NCBI GenBank assembly: GCA_949747515.1
Contig: CATKFO010000067.1
Coordinates: forward strand, 1 to 64,000
Source of the DNA: an uncultured Eubacteriales bacterium
GTDB taxonomy: Bacteria > Bacillota > Clostridia > Oscillospirales > CAG-272
Length of the DNA: 64,000 nt
Direction: 5' to 3'
Part shown: one piece after another, positions 49,863 through 59,004 of the stretch
How positions within the stretch are numbered: position 1 is the stretch's first letter
Layout: the number at the start of each line of letters is the position of its first letter
Notes under the pieces: generated by a model
Database searches by the model: none
Seen by the model: the letters and a program-made list of their open reading frames with translations, nothing else
Told to the model about the DNA's origin: nothing
Position numbers and translations under genes: made by a program

Positions 49863-51121
49863 GTTTCGTTGCCTCCGCCGACGTCGCCCGAGTAGTCGTT
49901 TCCAGTGAGAGCGTTTGGATTTGAGGTCCCGCCGTCGGCGTCGGGCTGATTTCCGTTTGAACCGTTCTGTGAATACGACGGATTTTTTACATATACGGAA
50001 AACTGCGCGCTTACATCGGCGAGATTTTTAAGAGCCGCGTACGACGCTTCAGCGTTTTCAGGAGTCGAATCTAATATAATTCCTCGTATATTGTACGCGC
50101 TGAAATTGCCTTTTAGAGGATAACATAAGTCGTATATCGCTTGATACGCGTCGTCGGCTCCATTTGCGTTGGAGCCGATTTTTATAGCGAGAACGTCAGC
50201 GTATTCCGACAGCTTATTTATATCTCCCGCCGACGGAGCGTCTACGTATATTGAATACGGCAATACGACGCCTATGTCTATTTCTCCAGCGCTTTTTCTT
50301 AGATTTGCAAAATATGAAATAATAGCCGACGTTTTTTCATTGGAGATACCTTCGTCTTCCTCCGCAAGGCCGTCGATTATTACCTCGTCAAATCCAAGCG
50401 AAGCAAGCTCTTTAATAATTATGCCGTCAAGCGTTTTGGCGTCGGACGACGCGTTTATATCTTCGGTTTCATAGGACGAAAGCACGGATGTAGAATATAA
50501 AGCGCATACCCTCAAATTTTTATTCTTCGCCGCTGATACGGCGGCCTTAAGATTTTCGTATGGGTCGGTAAATGGTTTTTCATCGTTTCCGTCGCCATCG
50601 TCGGAGGTTTGAGGATATTGAGGCGTCTGCGATTGACTTTGCGTAACCGGACTTACCGCGTCTGCGGGAAGCCGCGCGTAGTCGAGAACCGCCGGCGAAA
50701 CGTAAACAAGTCGTCCGGATTCGGTTAATCTTATGGATACGGCGTTATATTTGTCTGAAAGATCGTGGATTTGATTTTCGATATCTTCGACGCGGTTGTC
50801 TGTAATAGAGATATCTGCGGCGATTACTTTCAGCGTTTTTGCGTTCGATGAGCTTTTTACTCCCTCCTGATACGGATCGGCAGGCTTTTGCTCCTGCGTT
50901 TCGCTTTCCGTATCTATGCTTCCGATACCATGTACGGTACGAGAAATCGCGCTTTCGGCTCTTTTATTCAGATGCGTGCCGAGAAGAATTGCAAGGCCTG
51001 TTATTACGGCAGCCGCTATGATAACAAAAGCGGTTCTGATAAGAAGTTTTTTATACTTTTTTTTCTTTACGTTCGGGTATCCCGAGCGATAGCCGGCGGA
51101 TAGCCTTCTGCGTTTTCTCAT
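49859..51121 (-). CDS. Membrane-anchored glycoside-hydrolase-like protein
   Basis: A 420-residue protein with a basic N-terminus, a membrane helix (AFVIIAAAVITGLAILLG, about 32-49), an extracellular linker, and a TIM-barrel-like domain (about 95-390). Barrel-strand segments such as FDEVIIDGLAEEDEG and ADVLAIKIGSNAN resemble putative GH-like families used on peptidoglycan or spore polysaccharide. The C-terminus is Gly/Asn-rich. Catalytic residues cannot be assigned with confidence. Confidence 0.6.
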   Translation of the reverse strand: MRKRRRLSAGYRSGYPNVKKKKYKKLLIRTAFVIIAAAVITGLAILLGTHLNKRAESAISRTVHGIGSIDTESETQEQKPADPYQEGVKSSSNAKTLKVIAADISITDNRVEDIENQIHDLSDKYNAVSIRLTESGRLVYVSPAVLDYARLPADAVSPVTQSQSQTPQYPQTSDDGDGNDEKPFTDPYENLKAAVSAAKNKNLRVCALYSTSVLSSYETEDINASSDAKTLDGIIIKELASLGFDEVIIDGLAEEDEGISNEKTSAIISYFANLRKSAGEIDIGVVLPYSIYVDAPSAGDINKLSEYADVLAIKIGSNANGADDAYQAIYDLCYPLKGNFSAYNIRGIILDSTPENAEASYAALKNLADVSAQFSVYVKNPSYSQNGSNGNQPDADGGTSNPNALTGNDYSGDVGGGNET

Positions 51122-51146
51122 CCTCTGTCCTTTCCAAGACTAAAAA

Positions 51147-52118
51147 TCAGTCGATTTTATAGAGTTCAAGCTTTGAAAAATCGCCGTTCTTTTTTATCTC
51201 TAGAGATTCCTTTTCTTTTTCCAGTTCCGTATACATTAAAGACTGCATGTAGTTTTCTTTCATTTCGTCAAAGTGAGACGAAACAAATTCTTCGTCCAAC
51301 GGATATTTTTTTATTACGACGTATCCGGAATCTGTTTTAATAACTCCGCTTGTCTGCTCGGTTTCAAGTTCGAACGCGGTTTCCTCAAGTTCTTTGTGTA
51401 CAAGTCCCCGGAAAATTACTGCGTTTTCGTTTACATATTCGGACGCGTTCTGCATACGGAGTTCTCGATACTCTTCGATAAGATTTTCAAAATTTTCGCC
51501 TTCAGCGGCTCTTGAGGCCGCGTCGTTAGCCGTTTTCTCTGCGTTATCGGCGTTTATCGGTATTACAAGCTGTTTAATTCTCGCCGCCGCGCCGTTTAGA
51601 AATACTTTTGTTAAAGATTCGCGGCTGTCGTCGGCGATTTTTTCACTTGTCAGCGCATAATAAGTTTCTTCCTGAAGAATCGTATTAACGGTAATAAACT
51701 CGTATGCGTCTTCGCTAAGGCTCTGCTTTTCCAGAGCCTCTTCAAACTCTTTTTCTCCGCCTAGGTTATCCATATACAGCTTCTTTTCCGCTTCAAAGCG
51801 TTCCTTAACAACGCTTGAGTCGGACTCAAGTTCATATTTTTCGGCAAGCGAAATTATAGCGTAAAGTTCTGAGAGATATCCGAAAACTTCTTTTTCTAGC
51901 TCTTCCTTCGCCGCCTCTGAGTTTGTAGAGGTCCATACTCCATCGCCGTAGTTCTTTTCGACGTCGCCGCGAGCGTTTACTGAAAGGTATCTTAACACGT
52001 CGTACGGTACTTCATATTTTCCGACCGACAGACCGCTCTTTTTTTCGCAGGATGTAAGCAGAAGAGAGGAGAACAGAACGGCGGAAATAATAAACGCTGT
52101 AAATTTTTTAAAATTCAT
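51147..52118 (-). CDS. PrsA/SurA-like foldase lipoprotein
   Basis: A 323-residue lipoprotein: signal peptide with LLLTSC lipobox near residue 24. A long helical SurA_N-like domain follows (YLSELYAIISLAEKYELESD), and a C-terminal stretch (about 185-285) resembles a parvulin peptidyl-prolyl isomerase in outline (IKQLVIPINADNAEKTANDA; TSGVIKTDSGYVVIKKYPLD). It should help secreted proteins fold outside the membrane. It is followed by the glycoside-hydrolase-like gene on the same strand. Confidence 0.75.
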   Translation of the reverse strand: MNFKKFTAFIISAVLFSSLLLTSCEKKSGLSVGKYEVPYDVLRYLSVNARGDVEKNYGDGVWTSTNSEAAKEELEKEVFGYLSELYAIISLAEKYELESDSSVVKERFEAEKKLYMDNLGGEKEFEEALEKQSLSEDAYEFITVNTILQEETYYALTSEKIADDSRESLTKVFLNGAAARIKQLVIPINADNAEKTANDAASRAAEGENFENLIEEYRELRMQNASEYVNENAVIFRGLVHKELEETAFELETEQTSGVIKTDSGYVVIKKYPLDEEFVSSHFDEMKENYMQSLMYTELEKEKESLEIKKNGDFSKLELYKID

Positions 52119-52378
52119 TATTATTCTTCCTTATTATATTAGGTTACGCTGGAGATAAAGGCGTGGTAAATAGCTTTTTATTCCGTTGAGAGCCGCGCGT
52201 GTCGGGGATCGATAATAAAATTGAAAATCGATACTTTATACCATATATTATGTCGTACATTAAAATAAGTATAAGCGCCGCGGATAAAATTGTCAACACA
52301 TATAATGTAAAAATATGCGGGATCGGTACATAATCGCATTTGCGTCAAAAACAATTACGGCCAAATAAAAATAATTTA

Positions 52379-52407
52379 TTGCCAACGAAGCTTGAGTATG
52401 ATATAAT
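52379..52407 (+). promoter_or_regulatory. Promoter of the glycoside-hydrolase-like gene
   Basis: TTGCCA (52379-52384), 17 bases, TATAAT (52402-52407), about 60 bases before the chosen ATG. The rest of the 350-base gap (52119-52468) is AT-rich with no further gene. Confidence 0.65.
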
Positions 52408-52468
52408 TGGAAAGAAAAACAAAACCGCCGCGGAGTATTTGATCGCGGAGGATCAAGGAGTAATGCAA

Positions 52469-53686
52469 ATGACGGAAAAAATCAAACTAACTTTTTGGAA
52501 TTATGTCGATTTTTGCGACTACAAGCCGGAAATGCTCAAGGATTGGGCGGACTGCGGTATGACGCATCCCGTTACGCCTCGCTTCGATACCAAAATCGAC
52601 GACTGCGACGCGTTTATCAGAATGTTGGACGAGGCTGAAAAGCTCGGCGTTAAGATGATACTTCAGATATACGACGTGTTTCTCGACAGATACGATCTGG
52701 GAGAGGAAGAGTATAGACGCGAGTGCGTCAGAATTCATGAAAAATTCGGCAAACATCCCGCGTCTTTCGGATATTACGTAGGCGAGGAGCCGAGCAGCGA
52801 AATGAACAAGGCTTATTTCGGCGGCGTTAAGATACTTAAGGAAATTGCTGGAGACATGCCGGTATACTGCAATATGGGCTCTATAGAGCGCACGGAGCGT
52901 ATGCTTCTAAAGGGAGAAAAATCACTTCAGCAGTGGATGAAAGAATTTACGGAATATACAAAGACGGACGTTTTGGGCTACGGAACATATTCTCAGCTTC
53001 TCCCGAACGGAATCGGTATTGACGAACATTTTTATAACATTCGCGAATTTATGAAAGGAGCTAAGGAGACGGGCGTTGAAATATGGTCCAGTCTTCTTTC
53101 CAGCGCTCATTACGGATATAGAATACCGACGGAGTACGATTTCCAGTGGCAGATAAACACTGCCGTCGCTTGCGGATGTAAGGCGATCGTTTGGTTCCGT
53201 TTTTACGATAAGCTGGTCGCTCCAGATCTTTGGGGCTCGCCTATAGATGAATTCGGCGAAAAAACGCAGCGTTACTACGATCTTGCGAGAGTTCAGAAAC
53301 GCTTCAACATTCACCACGGAGAAATAATGGGGCGTCTTAATCATGTTGAAAGCTACGGAGTCGGTATTGCTTACGGCGGCTATCATTACTTCCTTGAAGG
53401 CGCGTCGGAACTTATCGACAGAGCGGTGTGTCCGAACGGTATACTAAGCTTCTTTAAAGATGAAGACGGCTCTGATTACGCGGCGATAGTTAATACTAAT
53501 CAGACGACCTCGTGTACGTTTGCTCTTGGCTTCTCCGATAAGGTTGCCGAAGCGGGAATAGTTCGATTTAACGGAAATTCATATAATGAACTTTGCAAAC
53601 GCGAAGGAACGAACGGCCCTATTTCCTCAGGCGAAATATGGTTGGCTCCCGGTCAGATGGAACTTATAAAAATAACTCGCGCATAA
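52469..53686 (+). CDS. Cytoplasmic TIM-barrel glycoside-hydrolase-like protein
   Basis: A 405-residue protein without signal peptide. The first 300 residues look like a (beta/alpha)8 barrel of the beta-galactosidase/GH42 type: FWNYVDFCDYKPEML, FGYYVGEEPSSEMN with candidate acid Glu in GEEP, EIWSSLLSS, and KAIVWFRFYDKL. The C-terminal 100 residues form a beta domain. The ATG at 52469 has AAGGAG eight bases upstream. Substrate unknown; likely a host- or diet-derived glycan. Confidence 0.7.
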   Translation: MTEKIKLTFWNYVDFCDYKPEMLKDWADCGMTHPVTPRFDTKIDDCDAFIRMLDEAEKLGVKMILQIYDVFLDRYDLGEEEYRRECVRIHEKFGKHPASFGYYVGEEPSSEMNKAYFGGVKILKEIAGDMPVYCNMGSIERTERMLLKGEKSLQQWMKEFTEYTKTDVLGYGTYSQLLPNGIGIDEHFYNIREFMKGAKETGVEIWSSLLSSAHYGYRIPTEYDFQWQINTAVACGCKAIVWFRFYDKLVAPDLWGSPIDEFGEKTQRYYDLARVQKRFNIHHGEIMGRLNHVESYGVGIAYGGYHYFLEGASELIDRAVCPNGILSFFKDEDGSDYAAIVNTNQTTSCTFALGFSDKVAEAGIVRFNGNSYNELCKREGTNGPISSGEIWLAPGQMELIKITRA

Positions 53687-53698
53687 TAAAGTTTTACG

Positions 53699-53737
53699 GA
53701 CGCAGTTTGCTCGGACGAGCTCTGCGTTCGTTTTTTA
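53699..53737 (+). terminator. Terminator after the glycoside-hydrolase-like gene
   Basis: ACGCAG/CTGCGT enclosing GCTC/GAGC, then TTCGTTTTTT. Confidence 0.8.
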
Positions 53738-53844
53738 TATTTTCAAATATGTTTGCTTATTAGAATGAGATCGTAATTTTATATGAAAAATAGATTAGTT
53801 TATAAATAAGTAAGTTAATATTATTTGCAATTTGATTATTATGC

Positions 53845-53874
53845 TTGACAGAAAAGACTATCATATAGTATAAT
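53845..53874 (+). promoter_or_regulatory. Strong promoter of the SLH gene
   Basis: TTGACA (53845-53850), 18-base spacer, TATAAT (53869-53874), both perfect hexamers. A 98-base leader precedes the ATG at 53973, which has AAAGGAG. This fits an abundant surface protein. Confidence 0.8.
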
Positions 53875-53972
53875 CAACTTGTACATATATACTATGCAGG
53901 TTTTGAGATGTTTTTTATATCAATTTTTGATTTTTCTCGCTATTAAAAAACAATGCAAAAAGGAGACATAGC

Positions 53973-56576
53973 ATGAAAAAAAGAGTTATCAGCCTAATAA
54001 TGTCTGCCGTAATGGTAACGTCCGCTGCGCTTACGGGAGCGAACGTATACGCCGAGGGCGACCTTCCGTTTTCGGACGTGCCGGAAAAGAATTGGTATTA
54101 TCCGTATGTGAAGACCGCGTATGAATACGGGATAATCGATGGAAAGGAACCTACGATCTTTGATCCTGACGCAAAGCTTACGAGAGCGCAGACGGTAACG
54201 GTGCTGTCGCGCCTTGCTGGGGCAGACCCGGCTGGAGATGAAGACAAGGCTTCCGAATTCTCCGATATCAATGGAAACGAATGGTACTCGAAGTACGTAG
54301 GCTGGGGAGTTAAGTCCGGGCTTGTAAAAGGTTACGACGACAATACGTTTAGAGCTGAAGATCCGGTTCTCCGGCAAGAGCTGGCGGCGTTCTTTACTCG
54401 TTTTCTCGAATATATGAAGCTGGAACTGAAAGATGAAAACGCTGTTAAAAAATTTGCGGACGAGGGCTTGATACCCGAGTGGGCAAAAGAGTATGTCGAA
54501 GCTGTAAGAGTTACTGGACTTATGAACGGAGACGGAGGAAACTTCCGGCCCGAATCGACGACTACGAGAGCCGAAGTAGCGACCGTGGCGGCGAGACTTA
54601 TAAAGTATATAAACGAATCTGGCGATAAAAAAACTATAGACGTAAAAGCAGACGGAACGGAGTTCTGCTTTGCGTACAATGGTGAGTTCGCGTCTGAGCA
54701 GGTATTTGCGGAATGGCTTAGAGAGCAGGCGGACGAGAAGCATGAATCGGAAAATATGAACATCGAAAACTTTGCGGATGTTAAGAAAGCGGCGGATGAA
54801 CTTAGAGATGGAGACGAAGCGAAGATATCGGTAAAAGTCGTATTTGCAAAGAGCGGAGCTGAAAACGTAAGGAGAAACTATACCGTAATTCTTGAGAAAA
54901 ACGTAGACTATAGAAAATATATTCCTGAAAACGGGAGTGAATATAGCTATACTGGAAGAATGAGGAAGGACTTGTTCGAGGCGTTTATATCTAGGGAAAC
55001 AGGAGGTAAGTTCGCAGTTTCAGTCGAGAATTTCGAGGATTTAGCGGAGCTTAGAAACAATCTTGAGCCCGGATCGTCGGCAGGGTTGGAAATAAAAACG
55101 ACGTTTAAAAGAGACGGAGAAGATCCGATAAACGAGGTTAGAATGCTGAAAATAACGGTGTCGAGACCTGACGACAGAACTGATCCTACTCCCGATAATA
55201 TAGGCGTTGTGTACGAGCAGGACGGGATAAAGATATCAAACGTAATCGACGTGGGAGGGTATCTGGCGAACGAGTCTCTCGGCTATCACGGAGGTCACGA
55301 AACGAGAATAGCGCGAAACGAGTACGGAACGTATATGGTGTTCCTCGACGATATGCGTTATGACGAGAAACACCCGGAGGGGAGCAATTACAGCGATTTT
55401 TTCTATTGGATGAAGGGTTCTATCTATAAAATAGAGTCGACGGGAGTAAAAAAGATATACTCGTTCGAATATCCGAGAACAATGTGCGCGGCGCCGAATA
55501 TAATCGCTGGAGATGGCGGAATGTTTTATGTGGCGATTACTGCGGACGATAAGGAAAAGTATCTAGACGCGGGGCTCAACGACGAAGGAGCATGGCTCGC
55601 CATATATGAGCTCGACTCTAAGACCGATACCGTCAGAGAGTCAAAGCTTTTGGCAGATTACGAATACGGATGGCCTGAATATTACACCGGCGGATACGGA
55701 TATTCTCAGCCTCTATTCGACAGGGACAGAGGACTCATGTATTTCCTGTCTAACGGCGGTATGCCCGAAAGCTATATGGCGATATTTACTTATGATGTAA
55801 ACAAACACGAGTGGATTAACGGATGCAATACGTTTAAGTCTTCATGGAGACTTGGATATATGAACTGCTATGTCGATGAAGACGGAGGACTTGTCCTAGT
55901 AGCGCAGAGAGCTATAGAGGCGAAATATTTGGCTGATTACTACGATATACCGATGGCTGTCAACGACTCGAGCTATATATGGGACGCTTTGTACATAGTT
56001 CATATTCCTGATCCGACGGATGTGAGTACGGCGACTATCACTCCTATAGTCGAGCCTGATTACGCTAATAATATGAATGCGAATGGAACTAAAGCTAAAC
56101 TTCAGAACACTAAGCATTATGCTGGAGGCTGCACGTATCTGGACGACGCTGGAAATCTTCATGTTTTGTATCTTCATTCAATCGGCACGAAAAAAACAAA
56201 TTATCATGTAATTTACGATAAAGATCTTAAAGAAATTTACCGCGATACGTTTGCTCCCGCCGAAGGCAGTAAGTCGTATACATTGAATCTGACGCAGGGA
56301 GCGGGAGGAAAATTCTATCTTCTTGTTACGTCTCTTAACATAAGTACGCTTAAACTTGAGGTATGGGAATCCGAGGACGGTATAAACTTTACGCGTACGA
56401 TTGATCCGTACGATATAAAAAATCCGGAAACCGGAGAAGTTTTCAAACGGAGCGATAAGGTTATAATCGCTACGGGAAGAAATTATTCCGACCTTGACGG
56501 AACAATTTCAGTAGTATTCGCGGATTATGATAAAACAGAGCGCTATTATTACTTCTCTATTGAGGTTCCTAACTGA
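53973..56576 (+). CDS. S-layer homology domain surface protein
   Basis: An 867-residue secreted protein. A signal peptide (cleavage after about residue 27, NVYAEG) is followed by three SLH repeats (about 32-80, 93-140, 160-210), recognisable by FSDVPEKNWYYPYVKTAYEY and the TRAQTVTVLSRLA, RQELAAFFTRFLE and TRAEVATVAARLI motifs. SLH domains bind pyruvylated wall polysaccharide. Two related domains (about 215-310 and 315-395) lead to a large beta-propeller-like region (400-867) that may bind or cleave glycans. Ligand unknown. Confidence 0.88.
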   Translation: MKKRVISLIMSAVMVTSAALTGANVYAEGDLPFSDVPEKNWYYPYVKTAYEYGIIDGKEPTIFDPDAKLTRAQTVTVLSRLAGADPAGDEDKASEFSDINGNEWYSKYVGWGVKSGLVKGYDDNTFRAEDPVLRQELAAFFTRFLEYMKLELKDENAVKKFADEGLIPEWAKEYVEAVRVTGLMNGDGGNFRPESTTTRAEVATVAARLIKYINESGDKKTIDVKADGTEFCFAYNGEFASEQVFAEWLREQADEKHESENMNIENFADVKKAADELRDGDEAKISVKVVFAKSGAENVRRNYTVILEKNVDYRKYIPENGSEYSYTGRMRKDLFEAFISRETGGKFAVSVENFEDLAELRNNLEPGSSAGLEIKTTFKRDGEDPINEVRMLKITVSRPDDRTDPTPDNIGVVYEQDGIKISNVIDVGGYLANESLGYHGGHETRIARNEYGTYMVFLDDMRYDEKHPEGSNYSDFFYWMKGSIYKIESTGVKKIYSFEYPRTMCAAPNIIAGDGGMFYVAITADDKEKYLDAGLNDEGAWLAIYELDSKTDTVRESKLLADYEYGWPEYYTGGYGYSQPLFDRDRGLMYFLSNGGMPESYMAIFTYDVNKHEWINGCNTFKSSWRLGYMNCYVDEDGGLVLVAQRAIEAKYLADYYDIPMAVNDSSYIWDALYIVHIPDPTDVSTATITPIVEPDYANNMNANGTKAKLQNTKHYAGGCTYLDDAGNLHVLYLHSIGTKKTNYHVIYDKDLKEIYRDTFAPAEGSKSYTLNLTQGAGGKFYLLVTSLNISTLKLEVWESEDGINFTRTIDPYDIKNPETGEVFKRSDKVIIATGRNYSDLDGTISVVFADYDKTERYYYFSIEVPN

Positions 56577-56590
56577 AATTAAGACGCATA

Positions 56591-56616
56591 ATAGGAGCGG
56601 CTTACGCCGCTCCTAT
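56591..56616 (+). terminator. Hairpin after the SLH gene
   Basis: A perfect 11-base-pair stem (ATAGGAGCGGC/GCCGCTCCTAT) with a TTAC loop, 15 bases after the stop. The following sequence is AAATTT rather than a T-run, so it may stabilise the mRNA end as well as terminate. Confidence 0.65.
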
Positions 56617-56646
56617 AAATTTAGAAATTATGAAAAGGAGAAACTA

Positions 56647-56844
56647 ATGAGGGGAATTTTTACAGAAGCGTTTCTTTGCTCTGAATGCGAATTTTACGAC
56701 GAAGCCGAAGACGGTTCGGGAGAAATGCTATGTTGGGCTGACGTTGATGAGGACGAAGCGTTTCGGTCGCCGTCGTTGTCTCGCGGAGGATGCCCTTACT
56801 TTAAGTTTCACGATGAATATAAGACGGTACAAAAACAGAATTAA
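56647..56844 (+). CDS. Small cysteine-containing protein
   Basis: A 65-residue acidic protein with CSECEFYDE, a later LCWADVDEDE and GGCPYF, giving four cysteines that may bind metal. AAAAGGAG six bases before the ATG fixes this start; an upstream in-frame codon would overlap the SLH gene. It lies between two hairpin-bounded genes. Function unknown. Confidence 0.62.
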   Translation: MRGIFTEAFLCSECEFYDEAEDGSGEMLCWADVDEDEAFRSPSLSRGGCPYFKFHDEYKTVQKQN

Positions 56845-56897
56845 GCGCATTTTTACTTTTATTCCCCGGGAATATTGCTTGGAATGTGAAATATGTC

Positions 56898-56926
56898 TTG
56901 ACATTTTGGACTATTTGTTATAAAAT
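56898..56926 (+). promoter_or_regulatory. Promoter of the DUF1292 gene
   Basis: TTGACA (56898-56903), 17 bases, TAAAAT (56921-56926), about 50 bases before the ATG. Confidence 0.7.
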
Positions 56927-56978
56927 ATATATACATTGAAAACAGGCAAATCGGATGCATATTTGAACGGAGAAAATC

Positions 56979-57287
56979 ATGGATAACAACGAAACATTCG
57001 ATCCCGAGATCTTTACGCTGACCGACGAGGATGGAAACGAACTTAACTTTATGCTTCTGGCTTCCCTTGAAGTCGAGGGCGTGGAGTATAAGGCGATGAT
57101 TCCCGTTAACGAGGACGGAGAAGAAGAGAGCGACGAATACGTAATTCTCAGAAGCGGAGTCGACGAAGACGGGGAGCCGATCCTTGAAACAATTGAAGAA
57201 GACGAGGAGTTCGATCGTATTGCGGATATTTTCGACGACGAATTCGCCACGATTCTGTACGACGACGAGGAAGATAATAAGGAATAA
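56979..57287 (+). CDS. DUF1292 family protein
   Basis: A 102-residue very acidic protein of the DUF1292 family found across Firmicutes, often near ruvX/mutS2-type genes. Pattern: IFTLTDEDGNELNFMLLASL, then EVEGVEYKAMIPVNED and EYVILRSGVDEDGEPILETI. AACGGAG precedes the ATG. The molecular role is unknown. Here it directly precedes the 6S RNA gene. Confidence 0.88.
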   Translation: MDNNETFDPEIFTLTDEDGNELNFMLLASLEVEGVEYKAMIPVNEDGEEESDEYVILRSGVDEDGEPILETIEEDEEFDRIADIFDDEFATILYDDEEDNKE

Positions 57288-57300
57288 ACGATAAGATTTT

Positions 57301-57510
57301 CCCTGCGATGTTCGATAATCAGGCGATAAAAACCCACAAAGAGTAAAAAGGAGCCCGGGCTTCGTCCGTGAGGATGCAGACCTCCCGCCGCCGCCATTGC
57401 CGTAAGGCTTCCGCGGCGAACGGACGCTGGGAGCACGAACCGGACGAGAGGGCCCCGTCCTTGCATGAGCAGGGTTTCTTCTTCGCTTGACGGCATTGCG
57501 GGGCTTTTTT
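57301..57510 (+). ncRNA. ssrS: 6S RNA
   Basis: A non-coding, GC-rich stretch of about 205 bases with 6S architecture. A closing stem forms between CCCTGCGATG (57301-57310) and CATTGCGGGG (57494-57503) with two G-U pairs. The 5' part reads GATGTTCG as in Escherichia coli 6S RNA and the 3' part GACGGCATTGCGGGG resembles its 3' end. Strong internal stems (CGTCCGT/ACGGACG; CGCCGC/GCGGCG; GGACG/CGTCC) follow, and a terminal T-run closes it. 6S RNA binds the sigma-A holoenzyme and tunes transcription in stationary phase. Confidence 0.78.
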
Positions 57511-57529
57511 ATTTGTTAGGTGGCGAAAT

Positions 57530-57979
57530 ATGGAAAATTTTGCTCAGTATTTTAAACCGGATAGAAGAATATTTCTTGAAAATATAAATTATGAGACTGT
57601 TTCTTCGCCGCAACAGTCTCAATCTCGCAGACTTGGTTGCCGCGATACTGTAGTAGCCCAGCTTTTGGCTCCTGCCGGTGTAAAAATTATTTTTAATAGA
57701 CGGCTGAATTTTGAGCCTGAGTCAATGTTTACCCTTTCCGTGTCTTTTGGAGTCTTTCTTGCTTTCGACTTATCAAAGTTTGATCCTGAGAAAGACGACG
57801 GCGTGGATTGGAAAAGCGTAAATATTGTGAATGAGTTTACGCGTAGTTTTCCAAACATACTTGCGGAACTCAACGCTCGAACTACGCTTCTTATAGCCGA
57901 AATTACCTCGGCGGCTGGAGGAGCTCCGCTTATATCTGTAGTCCCGCCGAAACATGTTGACAATGAGGAGACAAACTGA
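57530..57979 (+). CDS. Conserved hypothetical protein
   Basis: A 149-residue soluble protein. It has a beta-rich core (MFTLSVSFGVFLAFDLSKFD) and a C-terminal helical block (RTTLLIAEITSAAGGAPL). No membrane segment or known motif. It begins 20 bases after the 6S RNA terminator with a TAGGTGG site. Function unknown. Confidence 0.55.
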   Translation: MENFAQYFKPDRRIFLENINYETVSSPQQSQSRRLGCRDTVVAQLLAPAGVKIIFNRRLNFEPESMFTLSVSFGVFLAFDLSKFDPEKDDGVDWKSVNIVNEFTRSFPNILAELNARTTLLIAEITSAAGGAPLISVVPPKHVDNEETN

Positions 57980-58127
57980 CGTATTACAGAGTATATGAAT
58001 TATATATAATTTAAACGATATCGAAAAATATAATTTTTTGAAAAACTTAAATTATGTATTGACAAATCTAAGATTTTGTGGTATTATATATAAGCACTCG
58101 ATTGAGAGCAATTGATTAATTTGATAC

Positions 58128-58200
58128 GCGCTTGTAGCTCAGTGGATAGAGTGCCCGGCTACGAACCGGTAGGTCGTGGGTTCGAATCCCCCCAGGCGCG
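58128..58200 (+). tRNA. tRNA-Arg(ACG)
   Basis: A 73-base cloverleaf: acceptor GCGCTTG/CAGGCGC, D-arm with AGTGGATAGAGT, anticodon loop CTACGAA giving ACG, T-loop GGTTCGAATCC, discriminator G, CCA not encoded. A promoter TTGACA-N17-TATTAT (58059-58087) precedes it and a 12-base-pair hairpin terminator (58205-58250) follows. No integration remnant is visible at its 3' end. Confidence 0.96.
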
Positions 58201-58204
58201 AATA

Positions 58205-58250
58205 AAAAAAGAAACGGTGATTTTTTAAAGAAAGTTGTCGTTTCTTTTTT
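58205..58250 (+). terminator. Terminator after tRNA-Arg
   Basis: AAAAAAGAAACG (58205-58216) pairs perfectly with CGTTTCTTTTTT (58239-58250), ending in a T-run. Confidence 0.85.
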
Positions 58251-58367
58251 ATTTTCTCAAATTTGTTGTTTCCATAATTAAAATGAATATGAAAGTAAAT
58301 ATATTGTTTTAGAAATTGACTTATGTTATAATAATCTTGTAAACTGTTATACGTATGGAGGTATATC

Positions 58368-58958
58368 GTGAATATCGAAATTTGCCGACTAAAACCGGAG
58401 CTTGCTGAAGATTATGCGGAATTTTTTGATATTACTCCGCATGACGATAATGTAAACGAACATAAATGTTACTGTGTTTGCTGGGGCGGCGATGAAGCGG
58501 AAGGAAAGGATTTTTCAACGGCAGAGAAGAGAAGGCTTTATGCTTTGCAGTATGTCAGAGAAAATGTTATTCAAGGTTATCTTGCGTATAACGACGGAAA
58601 AATTGTAGGATGGTGCAATTCCAATACTAAAGCGAATTGTCTTAACTGTATAAGCTGGCGGCGATACATGGATTATGTTCCATTAGACGATATACATTCA
58701 GGAATAAAAGTAAAATCGGTCTTCTGTTTTATGATAGCTCCGGAAATGAGAAAAAAGGGAATAGCAGGATTATTATTAGACCAGGTATGCGAAGACGCGC
58801 TTCACGACGGATTTGATTTTGTAGAAGCGTATCCATATAAAAAATCAGATTATAAGTCTTCTCACTTCTGCGGGTATATTGATATGTATAAAAGAAGAGG
58901 ATTTAATATTTATTATGAGACTGATAAGGGAATCGTCATGAGAAAGCGCCTTAAATAA
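58368..58958 (+). CDS. GNAT-family N-acetyltransferase
   Basis: A 196-residue GNAT protein. The acetyl-CoA loop region is VFCFMIAPEMRKKGIAGLLL (motif A, about 124-143), followed by a helix and the C-terminal MYKRRGFNIYYETDKGIVM strand. Several cysteines precede the core (CYCVCWGG), typical of one clostridial subfamily. GGAGG lies before the GTG/ATG start region. The amine substrate is unknown; small-molecule detoxification is plausible. Confidence 0.82.
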   Translation: MNIEICRLKPELAEDYAEFFDITPHDDNVNEHKCYCVCWGGDEAEGKDFSTAEKRRLYALQYVRENVIQGYLAYNDGKIVGWCNSNTKANCLNCISWRRYMDYVPLDDIHSGIKVKSVFCFMIAPEMRKKGIAGLLLDQVCEDALHDGFDFVEAYPYKKSDYKSSHFCGYIDMYKRRGFNIYYETDKGIVMRKRLK

Positions 58959-59004
58959 TGCTGTGAATAAAAACAATAAAATTAGTTTAGGAGCGTGTGC
59001 ATAT

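Noticed and set aside
53994-54743. 249-codon minus-strand frame under the SLH gene
   Set aside because: Shadow of the SLH repeats; Arg/Ser-rich with no motif.
58128-58250. tRNA-Arg as the prophage attachment site
   Set aside because: It lies 24 kb from the integrase, no partial copy of its 3' end is seen near the prophage, and large serine integrases rarely use tRNA genes.
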